NCBI GenBank assembly: GCA_018240285.1
Contig: JAFEGA010000006.1
Location: 230,654-294,653, forward strand
Direction: 5' to 3'
From: Pseudomonadota bacterium
GTDB taxonomy: Bacteria > Pseudomonadota > Gammaproteobacteria > Burkholderiales > Nitrosomonadaceae
Length of the DNA stretch: 64,000 bases
The notes under the pieces: generated by a model
The model's input: only the letters and a program-made list of their open reading frames with translations
Told to the model about the DNA's origin: nothing
Database searches by the model: none
Shown here: positions 9,296-18,131 of the stretch, in pieces
How the letters are laid out: every line of letters begins with the position of its first letter
Position numbering within the stretch: position 1 is the first letter of the stretch
Translations under genes and position numbers: made by a program

Positions 9296-12200
9296 TTATG
9301 GTTTACAGCCCGGCTTATCGTAACCGGCTTTGCACGCAATCGGGAACGAATCGCCCTGGATCAGGCGCATCGGGATCTGCTCGAAGCCCCATTTCTGCTG
9401 CGTAATTCTCGGCACTTGTTCGCGCACGTAGTCGGCCAGTTCGTCGAGCGAAATGCTGCCGTCGTTCGAGCCTGCGCGGCTGGCGTGGCCTTTCAAGCCC
9501 TCAAGCAATGCCCAGGTAAATACGCCGTGCTGGTCGTGCCCTTCCAGTGCTTGCTGTTTTTCCGTGGTGGCGGCCAGCACGTAACGGCCGGTGGCGCGCA
9601 TCAGGCGGTCGATCGCCGATTTGTCGCCAATGCCGCCGCGTGTCAGCATGGCAAACTGCTGGCCTTCGGCAAAATCGGCGGCGAGTTGTCCGGCGGAACA
9701 GGAATCGAGAATGATCAGGCTCTTCGATGTCGGGATGCGTTTCAGCAGCGCCGCGATTTTTTCCTGCGACAGACTGGCCTTGACCAGTGTTTCGGTATTC
9801 TCGTACAGTGCTTCCCACGGGATGAAATGATAATCGCCTTGCCACGCCATGCCGTGACCTGCCATGAACAGTACGAACACGTCGTTCGGTTCCACGCGCT
9901 TGGCGGTGTCAGCAAAGGCTTTTTCGATTTTTTCAATCGTGGCATTTTCGTTGACCAGCGTTACCGGCGTATGCACGGTACGGTACAAGCCTTGTGCTTG
10001 CTGTTGCAAACGTTGGCTCAGCGTTTGCGCATCGTTGGCGGCAAACTTGAGATTCAGGTCGCGGTCACGGTAGCTGGAAATACCGACCGCCAGAATGTGC
10101 AGGCTCGGTTGTTTACTCTGCGGGTCGTGCACGCTACGCGTCAGTTGGGTGCCGCGCGAGCAAATGGTGTTGTTTTTATTGCACGCGATTATCGTGACGG
10201 TGTTGTCGCCGTCCGGCAACGTCAGCGGTTTTTCGGCATACTGCTCGTCGTCCTTGATCACGCCGCTGCGGCGGAGGGCTGAAGGCGCTTCCGAGCGCGC
10301 GGTAGTCGAGGCGATTTCAGCGCCGTTGACGAAATAACGCACCGTGCCGATGCCGCCGTTCAGTGCCTTGACCGCCACTTGCAAGATGAAGTTTCTCTGA
10401 TCGCTTTTCTCACCGCTTGCACTCAACAAGCGCACTTCCGGCGGCAAGCCGTTGGCGATGAGCTGATCGATCGAACCGATGCGTGCCAGTTCGGCGGCGA
10501 TTTCGCGTTCATGGCCGCCTTGCACGGTTTTCGCCACCAGATCGGGGCGGTAAAAATGCCGGCCGATCTGGTCGAGACCGACATAATCCGCCGCTTGGCC
10601 GTCACCGCGGTTGATATGGTAGCCGACATAAGCATCGCCTTTCGCCGACGCGGTATAAAACCCGTCCTCGGTCCACGCCACCCACTCGCCGTCGTTGCCG
10701 TGGAAAATGGTCAGTAGCAACTTACCCGATGCGATTTCCCACAATTTGACCGTTTGATCGACCGAACCGGAAACCAGTAAACGGCCGTCGGGCGAAGGCG
10801 CAACCGCCCAGACGTCGCCGGTATGGCCGGTAAAATCGCGCAGCTCGCGGCCGCTGGCGGTATCATACGCTGTGAGGACACCATTGCCGCCACCGCTGAT
10901 CACCGTGCGGCCATCCGGCGTTAATGTGATGCTGAGGTGATCATAACCGGTCGTGTTATCGCGAGTAATCGTGTGGAGGACTTGGCCGTTTTTTTTGATC
11001 TGCAATGTGGGGTCGATCCGGCCGGATGCGGTACCCACCGAAATCGCACCTACCGTGCCGATTGCGCGCAGGAAGCGGGCCGATGCGGGCGAACTGGGCG
11101 CGGTAGAATCGACGGGTTTGCCGAGCGTCAGACTGAAATTACCGGCAGCATCTTGCAGTTGGAAAGAGTGTTCCAGTGCTGTCAAGCTCATTATTTCTAC
11201 ATTTCGTGGCACTCTACCCCACGCAATCGACCGGCCGTCGTCGGCAAAACCGGCGCTCCGGATTTGTCCGCCTCGTCCAATCAGGCGTTGCTGGATTGTG
11301 CCGGTGCGGATATTCCACAAATAAATTTCCTGATTGTTGCCACCGCCAGTTGCGGCGGTGTTGCCGTCCGGGGAAATCGCGGTGGCCAGCACGATGTTTT
11401 GATGACCGGAAAACGAAGCCATCAGATCGCCGGACGGGATGGCGAACACGTTGTTTGTACTCCCCTGACCTTTACCTACTCCTGTCAGCACTTTGCTGCC
11501 ATCCGGAGTTATGGATAAATGTTCGACCGAAGCATCTTGCCGTGCCAGCACTTTGATCGCCGCGCCGGTTTTGCCGTTCCATAAGCGGATGGTTCGATCG
11601 ACACTGCCGGATAGCAGGTAGTGGCCGTCCGGCGTAAACGCAGCCGAGGCTACTTCGTCCTCGTGTCCGTGCAAATTGTTAAGCAGTTTGCCGGAGGTGG
11701 AATGCCACAGTTTCAAGCTGTGATCGAGACTGCCGGTCACGACCAAACGGCCGTCGGGCGAAAAAGCCACGGCGTAAATGTGATCGCGATGCCCGCTCAG
11801 CGTGTACAGGCTTTGATCGCTGGTGACGTCCCAAATCCTTGCGGTGTTGTCAAAACTACCGGATACTAGCCGACGGCCATCCGCTGAAAAAGCCAAACTG
11901 AGAATGACATTTTGATGGCCTTGCAACAAGCGCACGACTTGGCCGCTGGCGAAATCAATCAGACGGATATTACCGCATTGTCCCGCGCACTCGGGATGCA
12001 ACCATCCCCCCAAAGCCAGCCAACGGTTATCCGGCGACAAAGCGGCGGCATAAATTTTACCTTCGTTCCCCGGCCCGATCTGGCCGCGCAAGATGCGGAG
12101 CGTTTTGCCGCTGGCGATGTCCCATACGCGCACGGTTTTGTCGTTCGACGCTGAGATCAACGTTTTGCCGTCGTTAGTGAAAAAGATATTTTTTATTTTT

Positions 12201-12367
12201 GCCATGTGCCCGCCGCTGTCGATTTGCAGGATCGGCTGGGTGTCAGGCGCCGTCCGGGAGGCGTCAGTAGTGGGAGATTGCGCCGGTCCGGGAGCGGGCG
12301 GCACGGTGCTGCACGCGCTGACGAGCCAAGCCAGCAGCAACTCTACGAGAAACAGCCGGTTTTTCAT
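9296..12367 (-). CDS. WD40-repeat lipoprotein with C-terminal caspase (peptidase C14) domain
   Basis: About 1023 aa. Type II signal peptide with lipobox LVSAC (Cys19, Ser at +2), so probably outer-membrane anchored. Then about ten WD40-type blades (for example VILSLAFSADGRRLVSGS, VWAVAPSPDGRLLVSGS), an Ig-like or linker region, and from about residue 757 a caspase-fold domain (HILAVGISSYRDRDLNLKFA) with the catalytic His in FMAGHGMAW (about 838) and Cys in IILDSCSAGQ (about 890). Bacterial orthocaspases cleave after Arg or Lys; the target here is unknown. An in-frame ATG four codons upstream (12379) is an alternative start. The frame runs open to 12895 through the MITE and folB, but the lipobox fixes the real start. 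Confidence 0.88.
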   Translation of the reverse strand: MKNRLFLVELLLAWLVSACSTVPPAPGPAQSPTTDASRTAPDTQPILQIDSGGHMAKIKNIFFTNDGKTLISASNDKTVRVWDIASGKTLRILRGQIGPGNEGKIYAAALSPDNRWLALGGWLHPECAGQCGNIRLIDFASGQVVRLLQGHQNVILSLAFSADGRRLVSGSFDNTARIWDVTSDQSLYTLSGHRDHIYAVAFSPDGRLVVTGSLDHSLKLWHSTSGKLLNNLHGHEDEVASAAFTPDGHYLLSGSVDRTIRLWNGKTGAAIKVLARQDASVEHLSITPDGSKVLTGVGKGQGSTNNVFAIPSGDLMASFSGHQNIVLATAISPDGNTAATGGGNNQEIYLWNIRTGTIQQRLIGRGGQIRSAGFADDGRSIAWGRVPRNVEIMSLTALEHSFQLQDAAGNFSLTLGKPVDSTAPSSPASARFLRAIGTVGAISVGTASGRIDPTLQIKKNGQVLHTITRDNTTGYDHLSITLTPDGRTVISGGGNGVLTAYDTASGRELRDFTGHTGDVWAVAPSPDGRLLVSGSVDQTVKLWEIASGKLLLTIFHGNDGEWVAWTEDGFYTASAKGDAYVGYHINRGDGQAADYVGLDQIGRHFYRPDLVAKTVQGGHEREIAAELARIGSIDQLIANGLPPEVRLLSASGEKSDQRNFILQVAVKALNGGIGTVRYFVNGAEIASTTARSEAPSALRRSGVIKDDEQYAEKPLTLPDGDNTVTIIACNKNNTICSRGTQLTRSVHDPQSKQPSLHILAVGISSYRDRDLNLKFAANDAQTLSQRLQQQAQGLYRTVHTPVTLVNENATIEKIEKAFADTAKRVEPNDVFVLFMAGHGMAWQGDYHFIPWEALYENTETLVKASLSQEKIAALLKRIPTSKSLIILDSCSAGQLAADFAEGQQFAMLTRGGIGDKSAIDRLMRATGRYVLAATTEKQQALEGHDQHGVFTWALLEGLKGHASRAGSNDGSISLDELADYVREQVPRITQQKWGFEQIPMRLIQGDSFPIACKAGYDKPGCKP

Positions 12368-12444
12368 CGGTCGGTCCATATCAAGAATTAAGTGGCTGAA
12401 TCTTAAACCGGACAGCGCTGGTTTGCCAATAGCGGCGGGTGTAA

Positions 12445-12584
12445 CAGGCCGTTGAAAAACTATCTGCGTTGCCGCTACGGTGTTAAAAACAAGCTCAAAA
12501 TGCTCATTTATTGCGCATAAACTGCGCTTTTTCGCCTGTTTTTGCTTTGTATCGGCTGCCTCGAAAACGTTTTTCAACGGCCTG
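12445..12584. mobile_element. MITE-like element, 140 bp
   Basis: Perfect 16-bp terminal inverted repeats, CAGGCCGTTGAAAAAC at 12445-12460 and its reverse complement at 12569-12584. The same 4 bp, GTAA, flank it on both sides (12441-12444 and 12585-12588), which fits a target-site duplication. No coding capacity of its own. It sits 7 bp after the folB stop codon and about 60-80 bp upstream of the WD40-caspase start, so it may affect folB termination or caspase expression. Ends of this kind (GTTTTTCAACGGCCTG) are common between genes in betaproteobacteria. Confidence 0.85.
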
Positions 12585-12591
12585 GTAACGG

Positions 12592-12951
12592 TCAGCCGTT
12601 GCGCTGGCCGCGTTCGATGCGCACGCCGAGTTTTTTTACGCCACGGATGATGCCGAGTTTGGCGACGCTGACCTTGACCCACGGCGCGTGAAAGTCGGTC
12701 AGGATAGTTTGCGCGATGTGTTCCGCCAGTGCTTCGAGCAGCGAGAAATGTTGGTGGGTCAGGATATCGTTGATTTTTTCGACGATCAATGCGTAATCGA
12801 GCGCGTCGTCGATGTTGTCCGTTTGGCACGCGCGGCTGCTGGGCAGGGCGATTTCCAGGTCGAGCTGGATGGTTTGCGGTACGATGCGCTCCCACGGGTA
12901 CACGCCGATCAGCGTTTTGGCTTTGAAGTCGTGCAGAAAAATAATATCCAT
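12592..12951 (-). CDS. folB: FolB, dihydroneopterin aldolase
   Basis: Folate pathway enzyme that cleaves 7,8-dihydroneopterin to the hydroxymethyl pterin. 119 aa, the usual length. Begins MDIIFLHDFKAKTLIGVYPWER, the family N-terminus, with the later LLEALAEHIAQTIL segment and a conserved Lys in VKVSVAKLG. Divergent from plsY, a common betaproteobacterial pair (with tsaD nearby). Confidence 0.95.
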   Translation of the reverse strand: MDIIFLHDFKAKTLIGVYPWERIVPQTIQLDLEIALPSSRACQTDNIDDALDYALIVEKINDILTHQHFSLLEALAEHIAQTILTDFHAPWVKVSVAKLGIIRGVKKLGVRIERGQRNG

Positions 12952-13057
12952 GAATGATTAAGCGCTAAAATGTGCGGATTGTTCGGGTATGGCCGGAAGC
13001 TTTTGAGAGCGGGCGATACCGGATTCTAGTCTATTTTTTCCAGGTGGTGCTAATCCG

Positions 13058-13672
13058 ATGACGTTATTGCTGTTTGCCGTGCTGGCTTATTTGCTGGGCT
13101 CCGTGCCGTTTGCGCTGATTTCCAGTTGGATTTTTAAACTGCCCGATCCGCGCACCTACGGTTCGAAAAATCCCGGTGCGACCAACGTGTTGCGCAGCGG
13201 CAAGAAAGCCGCGGCGGTGCTGACCTTGCTCGGAGATGCCGGGAAAGGCTGGCTGGCGGTTTTTCTGGCGCAAACTTATGCGCCGCAGTTGGGATTGGGT
13301 GACGAAGCGGCTGCCGTGGCAGCGTTGGCGGTGTTTCTCGGCCATGTGTTCCCGGTGTTTTTGCGTTTCCAAGGCGGCAAAGGCGTGGCGACGGCGGTTG
13401 GTGTACTGCTCGGTTTGAATCTGTGGCTGGGGTTGCTGGCGATGGCAACCTGGTTGTTGGTGGCGTTCATTTGGCGCATTTCGTCGTTGTCGGCTTTGGT
13501 CGCGGCGGTGTTAACACCGCTGTATGGCATCGCTCTGCTCGGTTTTGAAGTCAGCACCTTGGCGGTTTCGGCGATGTCGTTGCTGCTGATTTGGCGCCAT
13601 CAGTCGAATATCGTCAATCTGCTAGCGGGCAAGGAAGGGCGGATCGGTGAGAAAAAAGAACCTGGCGTTTAA
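13058..13672 (+). CDS. plsY: PlsY, glycerol-3-phosphate acyltransferase
   Basis: Inner-membrane enzyme that moves the acyl group from acyl-phosphate to glycerol 3-phosphate, the first step of phospholipid synthesis. 204 aa with several membrane helices and the motifs [20 protein letters not shown] (acceptor loop), [10 protein letters not shown] and [13 protein letters not shown]. The stop codon overlaps the end of the convergent tsaD by four bases. Confidence 0.96.
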   Translation: MTLLLFAVLAYLLGSVPFALISSWIFKLPDPRTYGSKNPGATNVLRSGKKAAAVLTLLGDAGKGWLAVFLAQTYAPQLGLGDEAAAVAALAVFLGHVFPVFLRFQGGKGVATAVGVLLGLNLWLGLLAMATWLLVAFIWRISSLSALVAAVLTPLYGIALLGFEVSTLAVSAMSLLLIWRHQSNIVNLLAGKEGRIGEKKEPGV

Positions 13673-14703
13673 TCGGCTTCAGGTGTTTCCAGCATCTCCA
13701 GATTCCAGCGTGCGTGCACATTGAAGCTGCGCGCCGGTTGCCGGGCGGATTCCGGCATCGCTTGCAGCCGCATTGCGCCAGCAAATGCGATCATGGCGCC
13801 GTTGTCGGTGCAGAATTCCAGTTCCGGATAAAACGCCGTGGCGCCTTGCGCTGCGGCTTTTTCGCTGAGTGTGCGGCGCAGTTGCGCGTTAGCGCCGACG
13901 CCTCCGGCTACGACCAGTTGCTTTAATCCGCTTTGCGTCAGCGCAGCCAATGATTTTTCCGTCAACACTTCCACCACCGCGTCTTGAAACGCCAGCGCGA
14001 TGTCAGCGCAGATTTGCTCGCTGTTTTCCTGTTTGTTGAGCAAAGTCAGCACCGCGGTTTTCAGGCCGCTGAAACTGAAATTCAGATCGCCGCTATTGAG
14101 CATCGGGCGCGGTAGTTTGAATTGCCCCGGACGGCCTTGCCGGGCGAGCTGCGATAATGCCGCACCGCCCGGATAACCCAATCCCAATAACTTGGCGGTT
14201 TTATCGAATGCTTCACCGGCGGCGTCGTCGACCGTTTCACCGAGCAAGCGGTAATGGCCGACGGCATCGACTTGCATCAACTGCGTATGGCCGCCAGATA
14301 CAAGCAGCGCGATGAATGGAAAAACGGGCGCTGGAGTCGACAGCAGCGGCGACAGCAAATGACCTTCGAGATGATGGATGCCGAGCGCCGGAATGTTCAA
14401 CGCAAAGCTCATCGCAGCGCCAATGCTGGCACCAACCAGCAGCGCGCCGGCTAGTCCCGGGCCTTGCGTGTAGGCGATGGCATCGACTTGGCGCAATTCG
14501 CAGCCGGCGGCGGCCAGCGCTTGTGTGATCAGCGGCAGCGCGCGGCGGATATGATCGCGCGACGCCAGCTCCGGCACCACGCCCCCATATTCACGGTGCA
14601 TGGCGATTTGCGAATACAGCGTATGGCTGAGCAAGCCGCGTTGGGTGTCGTATAGCGCGATACCGGTTTCATCGCAGGAGGTTTCAATACCGAGAACAAG
14701 CAT
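13669..14703 (-). CDS. tsaD: TsaD, tRNA threonylcarbamoyladenosine transferase subunit
   Basis: Transfers threonylcarbamoyl to A37 of ANN-decoding tRNAs together with TsaB and TsaE. 344 aa, starting [14 protein letters not shown]. The metal-binding histidines are in [11 protein letters not shown] and the nucleotide site in LVSGGHTQL and [13 protein letters not shown]. Full length. Convergent with plsY and divergent from the DUF3460 gene. Confidence 0.96.
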   Translation of the reverse strand: MLVLGIETSCDETGIALYDTQRGLLSHTLYSQIAMHREYGGVVPELASRDHIRRALPLITQALAAAGCELRQVDAIAYTQGPGLAGALLVGASIGAAMSFALNIPALGIHHLEGHLLSPLLSTPAPVFPFIALLVSGGHTQLMQVDAVGHYRLLGETVDDAAGEAFDKTAKLLGLGYPGGAALSQLARQGRPGQFKLPRPMLNSGDLNFSFSGLKTAVLTLLNKQENSEQICADIALAFQDAVVEVLTEKSLAALTQSGLKQLVVAGGVGANAQLRRTLSEKAAAQGATAFYPELEFCTDNGAMIAFAGAMRLQAMPESARQPARSFNVHARWNLEMLETPEAD

Positions 14704-14879
14704 GAAGAAAAATTGCGGGCAGTTAAATTGAGAAATGGCGGTAACGGCGGTATTTTAACATTGCTGCAACACGGCGCACGGTTTGCCTGCAAGATTTGGG
14801 AGTAGGGGCCGGGGCTGTATCGAACATGAGGTCTGTGCTAAAGTTCGGCTTTTGCAATTTTAGAGCAGGAGATAACGTC

Positions 14880-15068
14880 ATGGATTATAACTACGAATCT
14901 GAACACACCAAATTTATGCGCGAATTCCTGGAAAAGAATCCGCAAGTGAAAGAAAAGCGATTGGCGGCGCGTAGCGTGTGGTGGGACAAAGAGCAGAATT
15001 TGGAGGAGCGCAAACGCTTCAAAGAATCTGCTGAGCCGATGAAGCCGTATGTTTATTTTGGCGGTTAG
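14880..15068 (+). CDS. DUF3460 family small protein
   Basis: 62 aa, beginning MDYNYESEHTKFMREFLEKN and ending YVYFGG. Highly charged, probably soluble, and typical of the DUF3460 family found in betaproteobacteria, often beside tsaD. The ATG at 14880 follows GAGCAGGAGATAACGTC, with a good ribosome site. In many relatives rpsU lies here too; none is present in this window. Function unknown. Confidence 0.85.
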   Translation: MDYNYESEHTKFMREFLEKNPQVKEKRLAARSVWWDKEQNLEERKRFKESAEPMKPYVYFGG

Positions 15069-15126
15069 CATTTGATCAATAACGAATTGCTTATCAGCCG
15101 TTGCGTTTTTCTTTGAAAGTGCTGCG

Positions 15127-15621
15127 ATGAAGCGCTGCATTGTGGTTTTAACTACATTCTTCATGACGGCATGTGCAAATTTGCACGATGCAAGCGGTGA
15201 TAAAACGCAGCATTTCGAAGAAAGATTGGCTGGAGAACACGCCGCGCTCGCGGCGTGTGTGACCGCCAAATTGCAATCCGACGGCCGGTCCTTCTTGCGG
15301 CCGCTGCAATTCCGGAACCGCCAATATCCCGATATTCACGCTTCCGAAATTCATGCCTACGATACTCGCTTTTTGCGTAACGCCATCCCCACGTATGCAC
15401 CGTCGAATCCCGACGCCATTTTGATCTATGGCAATCCGGCAGTGGAAGTTCAATCAGCCACCCAACGCAGTGACAACGATAAACCGGCTTATGCCTTTGC
15501 CTTGATGTTGCAGCAAATCGACGCCGCAACTGTCAATGCATCGCTGCGAGGGGATGTGTTCTTCGGTGATATTGCCTGGAAAATGCTGCAATCGTGTGCG
15601 GCTTCCACGGCTAACCCTTAG
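15127..15621 (+). CDS. Putative lipoprotein of unknown function
   Basis: 164 aa. Type II signal peptide with lipobox FMTAC (Cys16). The rest is soluble with no motif I recognise. It contains ILIYGNPAVEVQSAT and AYAFALMLQQIDAATVNASL. It lies downstream of the DUF3460 gene on the same strand with a 58-bp gap. Outer-membrane location is inferred from the Ala at +2. Confidence 0.65.
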   Translation: MKRCIVVLTTFFMTACANLHDASGDKTQHFEERLAGEHAALAACVTAKLQSDGRSFLRPLQFRNRQYPDIHASEIHAYDTRFLRNAIPTYAPSNPDAILIYGNPAVEVQSATQRSDNDKPAYAFALMLQQIDAATVNASLRGDVFFGDIAWKMLQSCAASTANP

Positions 15622-15632
15622 ATTTTCCCGGA

Positions 15633-16469
15633 TCAGTTACTGTTTCCCGATTTCGCCAGCAGCACGTCCAACGCGCGCGTGCTGAGTATGCGTTTGAGGA
15701 AACCAAACAGGTACGTCGGGACTGTCACGTAATAACGTGCTTGAGGCTTGGGCGCTTCCAGTGCGTGAATCACGCGTTTCAGCACGGCTTCGGGTGGTAG
15801 CGTAAATGGAACGGCAGGGCCTTGTTTATTCAATCGTGCCAGTACGCCTTGATATTTTTCGCGATGCACGCTGTTTTCGATATCGATATATTTTTCTAAC
15901 GCTTTGACGGCGTTCATGCGGAACAGACTGGAAATCGGTCCAGGTTCGATCAGGCTGACATACACATTGCTGCCTCTGAGTTCCAAGCGTAGCGTGTCGC
16001 TCAAGCCTTCAATGGCGTACTTGGAGGCGTTGTAGGCGCCACGGAAAGGCATGGCGACAAAGCCGAGCACCGAGCTGTTCTGTATGATGCGTCCATACCC
16101 TTGTTGGCGCATTACGGGAATCGCAAGATTGGTCAATTCCTGCCAGCCGAATACATTGGTTTCAAATTGCGCGCGCAAGGCATCGCGATTTAAATCTTCC
16201 ACCGCGCCGGGCAAGCCGAATGCGCCGTTATTGAACAGCGCGTACAATTCACCGCCGGTACGGCGCATGACTTCCTCAAAAGCGAAATGAATCGAATTGG
16301 AGTCGTTTAAATCCAGACGGAAGCTTTCCAGTCCTTCAGCCAGCAGTTTCTCAATGCTGTTGCGCCTTCTGGCCGTGGCAAAGACACGATAGCCGCGTGC
16401 CTGCAAACCTTTTGCAGTGCAGTAACCGATTCCGCTGGAACATCCTGTAATAAGTACGGTTTTTTTCAT
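15633..16469 (-). CDS. Short-chain dehydrogenase/reductase
   Basis: Classical SDR of 278 aa. Cofactor loop TGCSSGIGYCTAKGL near the N-terminus, NNGAFG in place of the usual NNAG, and the catalytic Ser...YNASK (residues in SSVLGF and AYNASKYAIEG). A C-terminal extension with RYYVTVPTYLFGFLKRI suggests membrane association, as in SDRs that act on sterol or lipid substrates. The substrate cannot be read from sequence. Convergent with the lipoprotein gene. Confidence 0.88.
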   Translation of the reverse strand: MKKTVLITGCSSGIGYCTAKGLQARGYRVFATARRRNSIEKLLAEGLESFRLDLNDSNSIHFAFEEVMRRTGGELYALFNNGAFGLPGAVEDLNRDALRAQFETNVFGWQELTNLAIPVMRQQGYGRIIQNSSVLGFVAMPFRGAYNASKYAIEGLSDTLRLELRGSNVYVSLIEPGPISSLFRMNAVKALEKYIDIENSVHREKYQGVLARLNKQGPAVPFTLPPEAVLKRVIHALEAPKPQARYYVTVPTYLFGFLKRILSTRALDVLLAKSGNSN

Positions 16470-16600
16470 TTCTTCAGATCAACTTGTAAATGGGTGTTGC
16501 TATTTTTCATGACTTAGGAATAAATTTGCAAATGGTGCGAGTGTCACTCGGCGCTGGTAAACATTTACACAACAGAAAATAACATATCGAAAGACTCTTC

Positions 16601-16966
16601 ATGGCAAAAATTATATTCAGGCTGAATGGCGTTCCCGATGATGAAGCGCATGAAGTACGCGAATTGTTTGCTCGCAATGCGATTGATTTTTATGAGACCT
16701 CAGCGGGAAATTGGGGAGTATCGATGTCCGCGCTGTGGCTTAAAGACGATAGTCAGTTTGAACAGGCGCGCGTATTGCTGGATGCGTATCAAACCGAACG
16801 GACAGCTAGAATGCGAGCGGAGTACGCACGCTTGAAGCGTGAGGGGAAGAATAAAACCTTTTGGGATGCAGTGAAGGAAAAGCCGGTCAGTTTTACGATT
16901 CACCTAGCGGTTGCATGGCTGGTGATCTATTTATCCATTCAACTGGTTCTGGATTTTGCCAAATAA
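16601..16966 (+). CDS. DUF6164 family protein
   Basis: 121 aa, starting MAKIIFRLNGVPDDEAHEVR with the segment IDFYETSAGNWGVSMSALWL, as in DUF6164 proteins. The N-terminal 70 residues resemble a small ferredoxin-like or signal-transducing fold; the C-terminus has one membrane helix (IHLAVAWLVIYLSIQLVL). Inner-membrane anchored through its C-terminus. Function unknown. Confidence 0.8.
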   Translation: MAKIIFRLNGVPDDEAHEVRELFARNAIDFYETSAGNWGVSMSALWLKDDSQFEQARVLLDAYQTERTARMRAEYARLKREGKNKTFWDAVKEKPVSFTIHLAVAWLVIYLSIQLVLDFAK

Positions 16967-17066
16967 AAGATCGTTGCGCGTAGCGGTAATTTTTATCAGT
17001 TAATACGGTATGATAGCGATTCAAATCTTGTTTTATCCAGAAACATTCCAAGAAAGGAGAAGAAGC

Positions 17067-17588
17067 ATGAAATATACGTTGAAAGCAATGATTGCAGCAT
17101 TGGCGATTTCCTCGGTGAGCGCTTATGCCGGTGGAGATCCGGAACACGTCAAATTCCCGGAAGGCTATAGCAAAACCTTCACGCAGTATGCAACCATGAA
17201 TCGCGCGAATCAAACCCAAGTGGCCAAGCTGTATGCCAACGAAGCTGCGATTTCCGGTTATAAGCAAGGAAATAAAAGCGCTCCCGGTGGTATTGTGATT
17301 ATGGAAATCTATACACCGAAAAAAGGCGCGGACGGCAAGCCGGTTGCCGGTAGTGACGGTTTGTTTGAAATCGATTCGCTGGCTGCTGTTGCGGTGATGG
17401 AAAACCGGAATAACTGGGATGCTTCCTTTCCAAAGGAAAATCGCACCGGGGACTGGGGCTTCGCGGTTTATAATCCGGACGGCACGGCAAAAAGCAACGA
17501 CCTGAATTGCGTGCAATGCCACACACCACTGCAGGCGCAGGATTATTTATTTACTTATCAGAAACTGGTTGATTTCGTCAAAAAATAA
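17067..17588 (+). CDS. Cytochrome P460-family c-type heme protein
   Basis: 173 aa, periplasmic. Signal peptide ending SSVSAYA; the ATG at 17067 has an AGGAGAAG ribosome site and fits better than an upstream TTG at 17010. The P460 domain shows GGIVIMEIYTPKKGADGKPV and GDWGFAVYNPDGTA, and one c-heme site CVQCH near the C-terminus. P460 proteins of ammonia oxidizers turn hydroxylamine into N2O through a Lys-crosslinked heme, while the related cytochrome c'-beta only binds NO. Which of the two this is cannot be settled from sequence alone. Confidence 0.88.
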   Translation: MKYTLKAMIAALAISSVSAYAGGDPEHVKFPEGYSKTFTQYATMNRANQTQVAKLYANEAAISGYKQGNKSAPGGIVIMEIYTPKKGADGKPVAGSDGLFEIDSLAAVAVMENRNNWDASFPKENRTGDWGFAVYNPDGTAKSNDLNCVQCHTPLQAQDYLFTYQKLVDFVKK

Positions 17589-17705
17589 TCAATCCAAGAT
17601 TGTCCCTGGACGATTCTGCACTGATAGGTCGTCCAGCGGAGATAGTCCGCAGGCAATCTGCGAAGCTTTATAAAACGCTTTTATTCAGACAGTCGCGTGT
17701 GATCG

Positions 17706-18065
17706 ATGAGTGATCTGGCTCTCAATTTAGATAAGCTTAATTCCTGGCGGCAAATAGATCCTGCGGGCGGAGCCGGGTTTTTGAAAAAGCTGATTTCAAT
17801 TTATTTGTCATCTGCGCCAACATTCCAAACTCAGATAGAAAATGCGATTCAAGCCGAGGATAGCGATGCGCTGGTCAAAGCGGCGCATACCTTCAAATCC
17901 AGTGCAACTAATATCGGAGCGGAATTGCTTGCCGATATCTGCCAGCAACTGGAGGAATGTGGCGATAAGAATCAGCTTAGCCGAACTGCTGAGTTGCTGG
18001 AAAAAATGCATAGCGAATCCCGGCGTGTCATCATCGCGCTAGAGGAATTGCTGGAAAAATGTTGA
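17706..18065 (+). CDS. Stand-alone Hpt phosphotransfer protein
   Basis: 119 aa. Four-helix histidine phosphotransfer domain with the phospho-site motif KAAHTFKSSATNIGA. It would carry phosphate between a hybrid sensor kinase and a response regulator; neither is encoded nearby. The family match is good, but the signalling partner is unknown. Confidence 0.88.
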   Translation: MSDLALNLDKLNSWRQIDPAGGAGFLKKLISIYLSSAPTFQTQIENAIQAEDSDALVKAAHTFKSSATNIGAELLADICQQLEECGDKNQLSRTAELLEKMHSESRRVIIALEELLEKC

Positions 18066-18131
18066 GTTGTGCGGTAAAAGAATTACCGTACTCCGTCTTT
18101 TCTCCATAAATTATTGTCAAATTAGGAAGAT

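Noticed and set aside
9416..10282. 288-codon open frame opposite the WD40-caspase gene
   Set aside because: No ribosome site or family pattern; antisense to clear caspase-domain coding sequence.
12368..12895. Upstream extension of the WD40-caspase frame into the folB region
   Set aside because: It translates the MITE and folB in the wrong frame; the lipobox signal peptide at 12367 fixes the true start.
17606..17636. 8-bp inverted repeat CTGGACGA/TCGTCCAG after the P460-family gene as a terminator
   Set aside because: No T run and a 15-nt loop; too weak to call.
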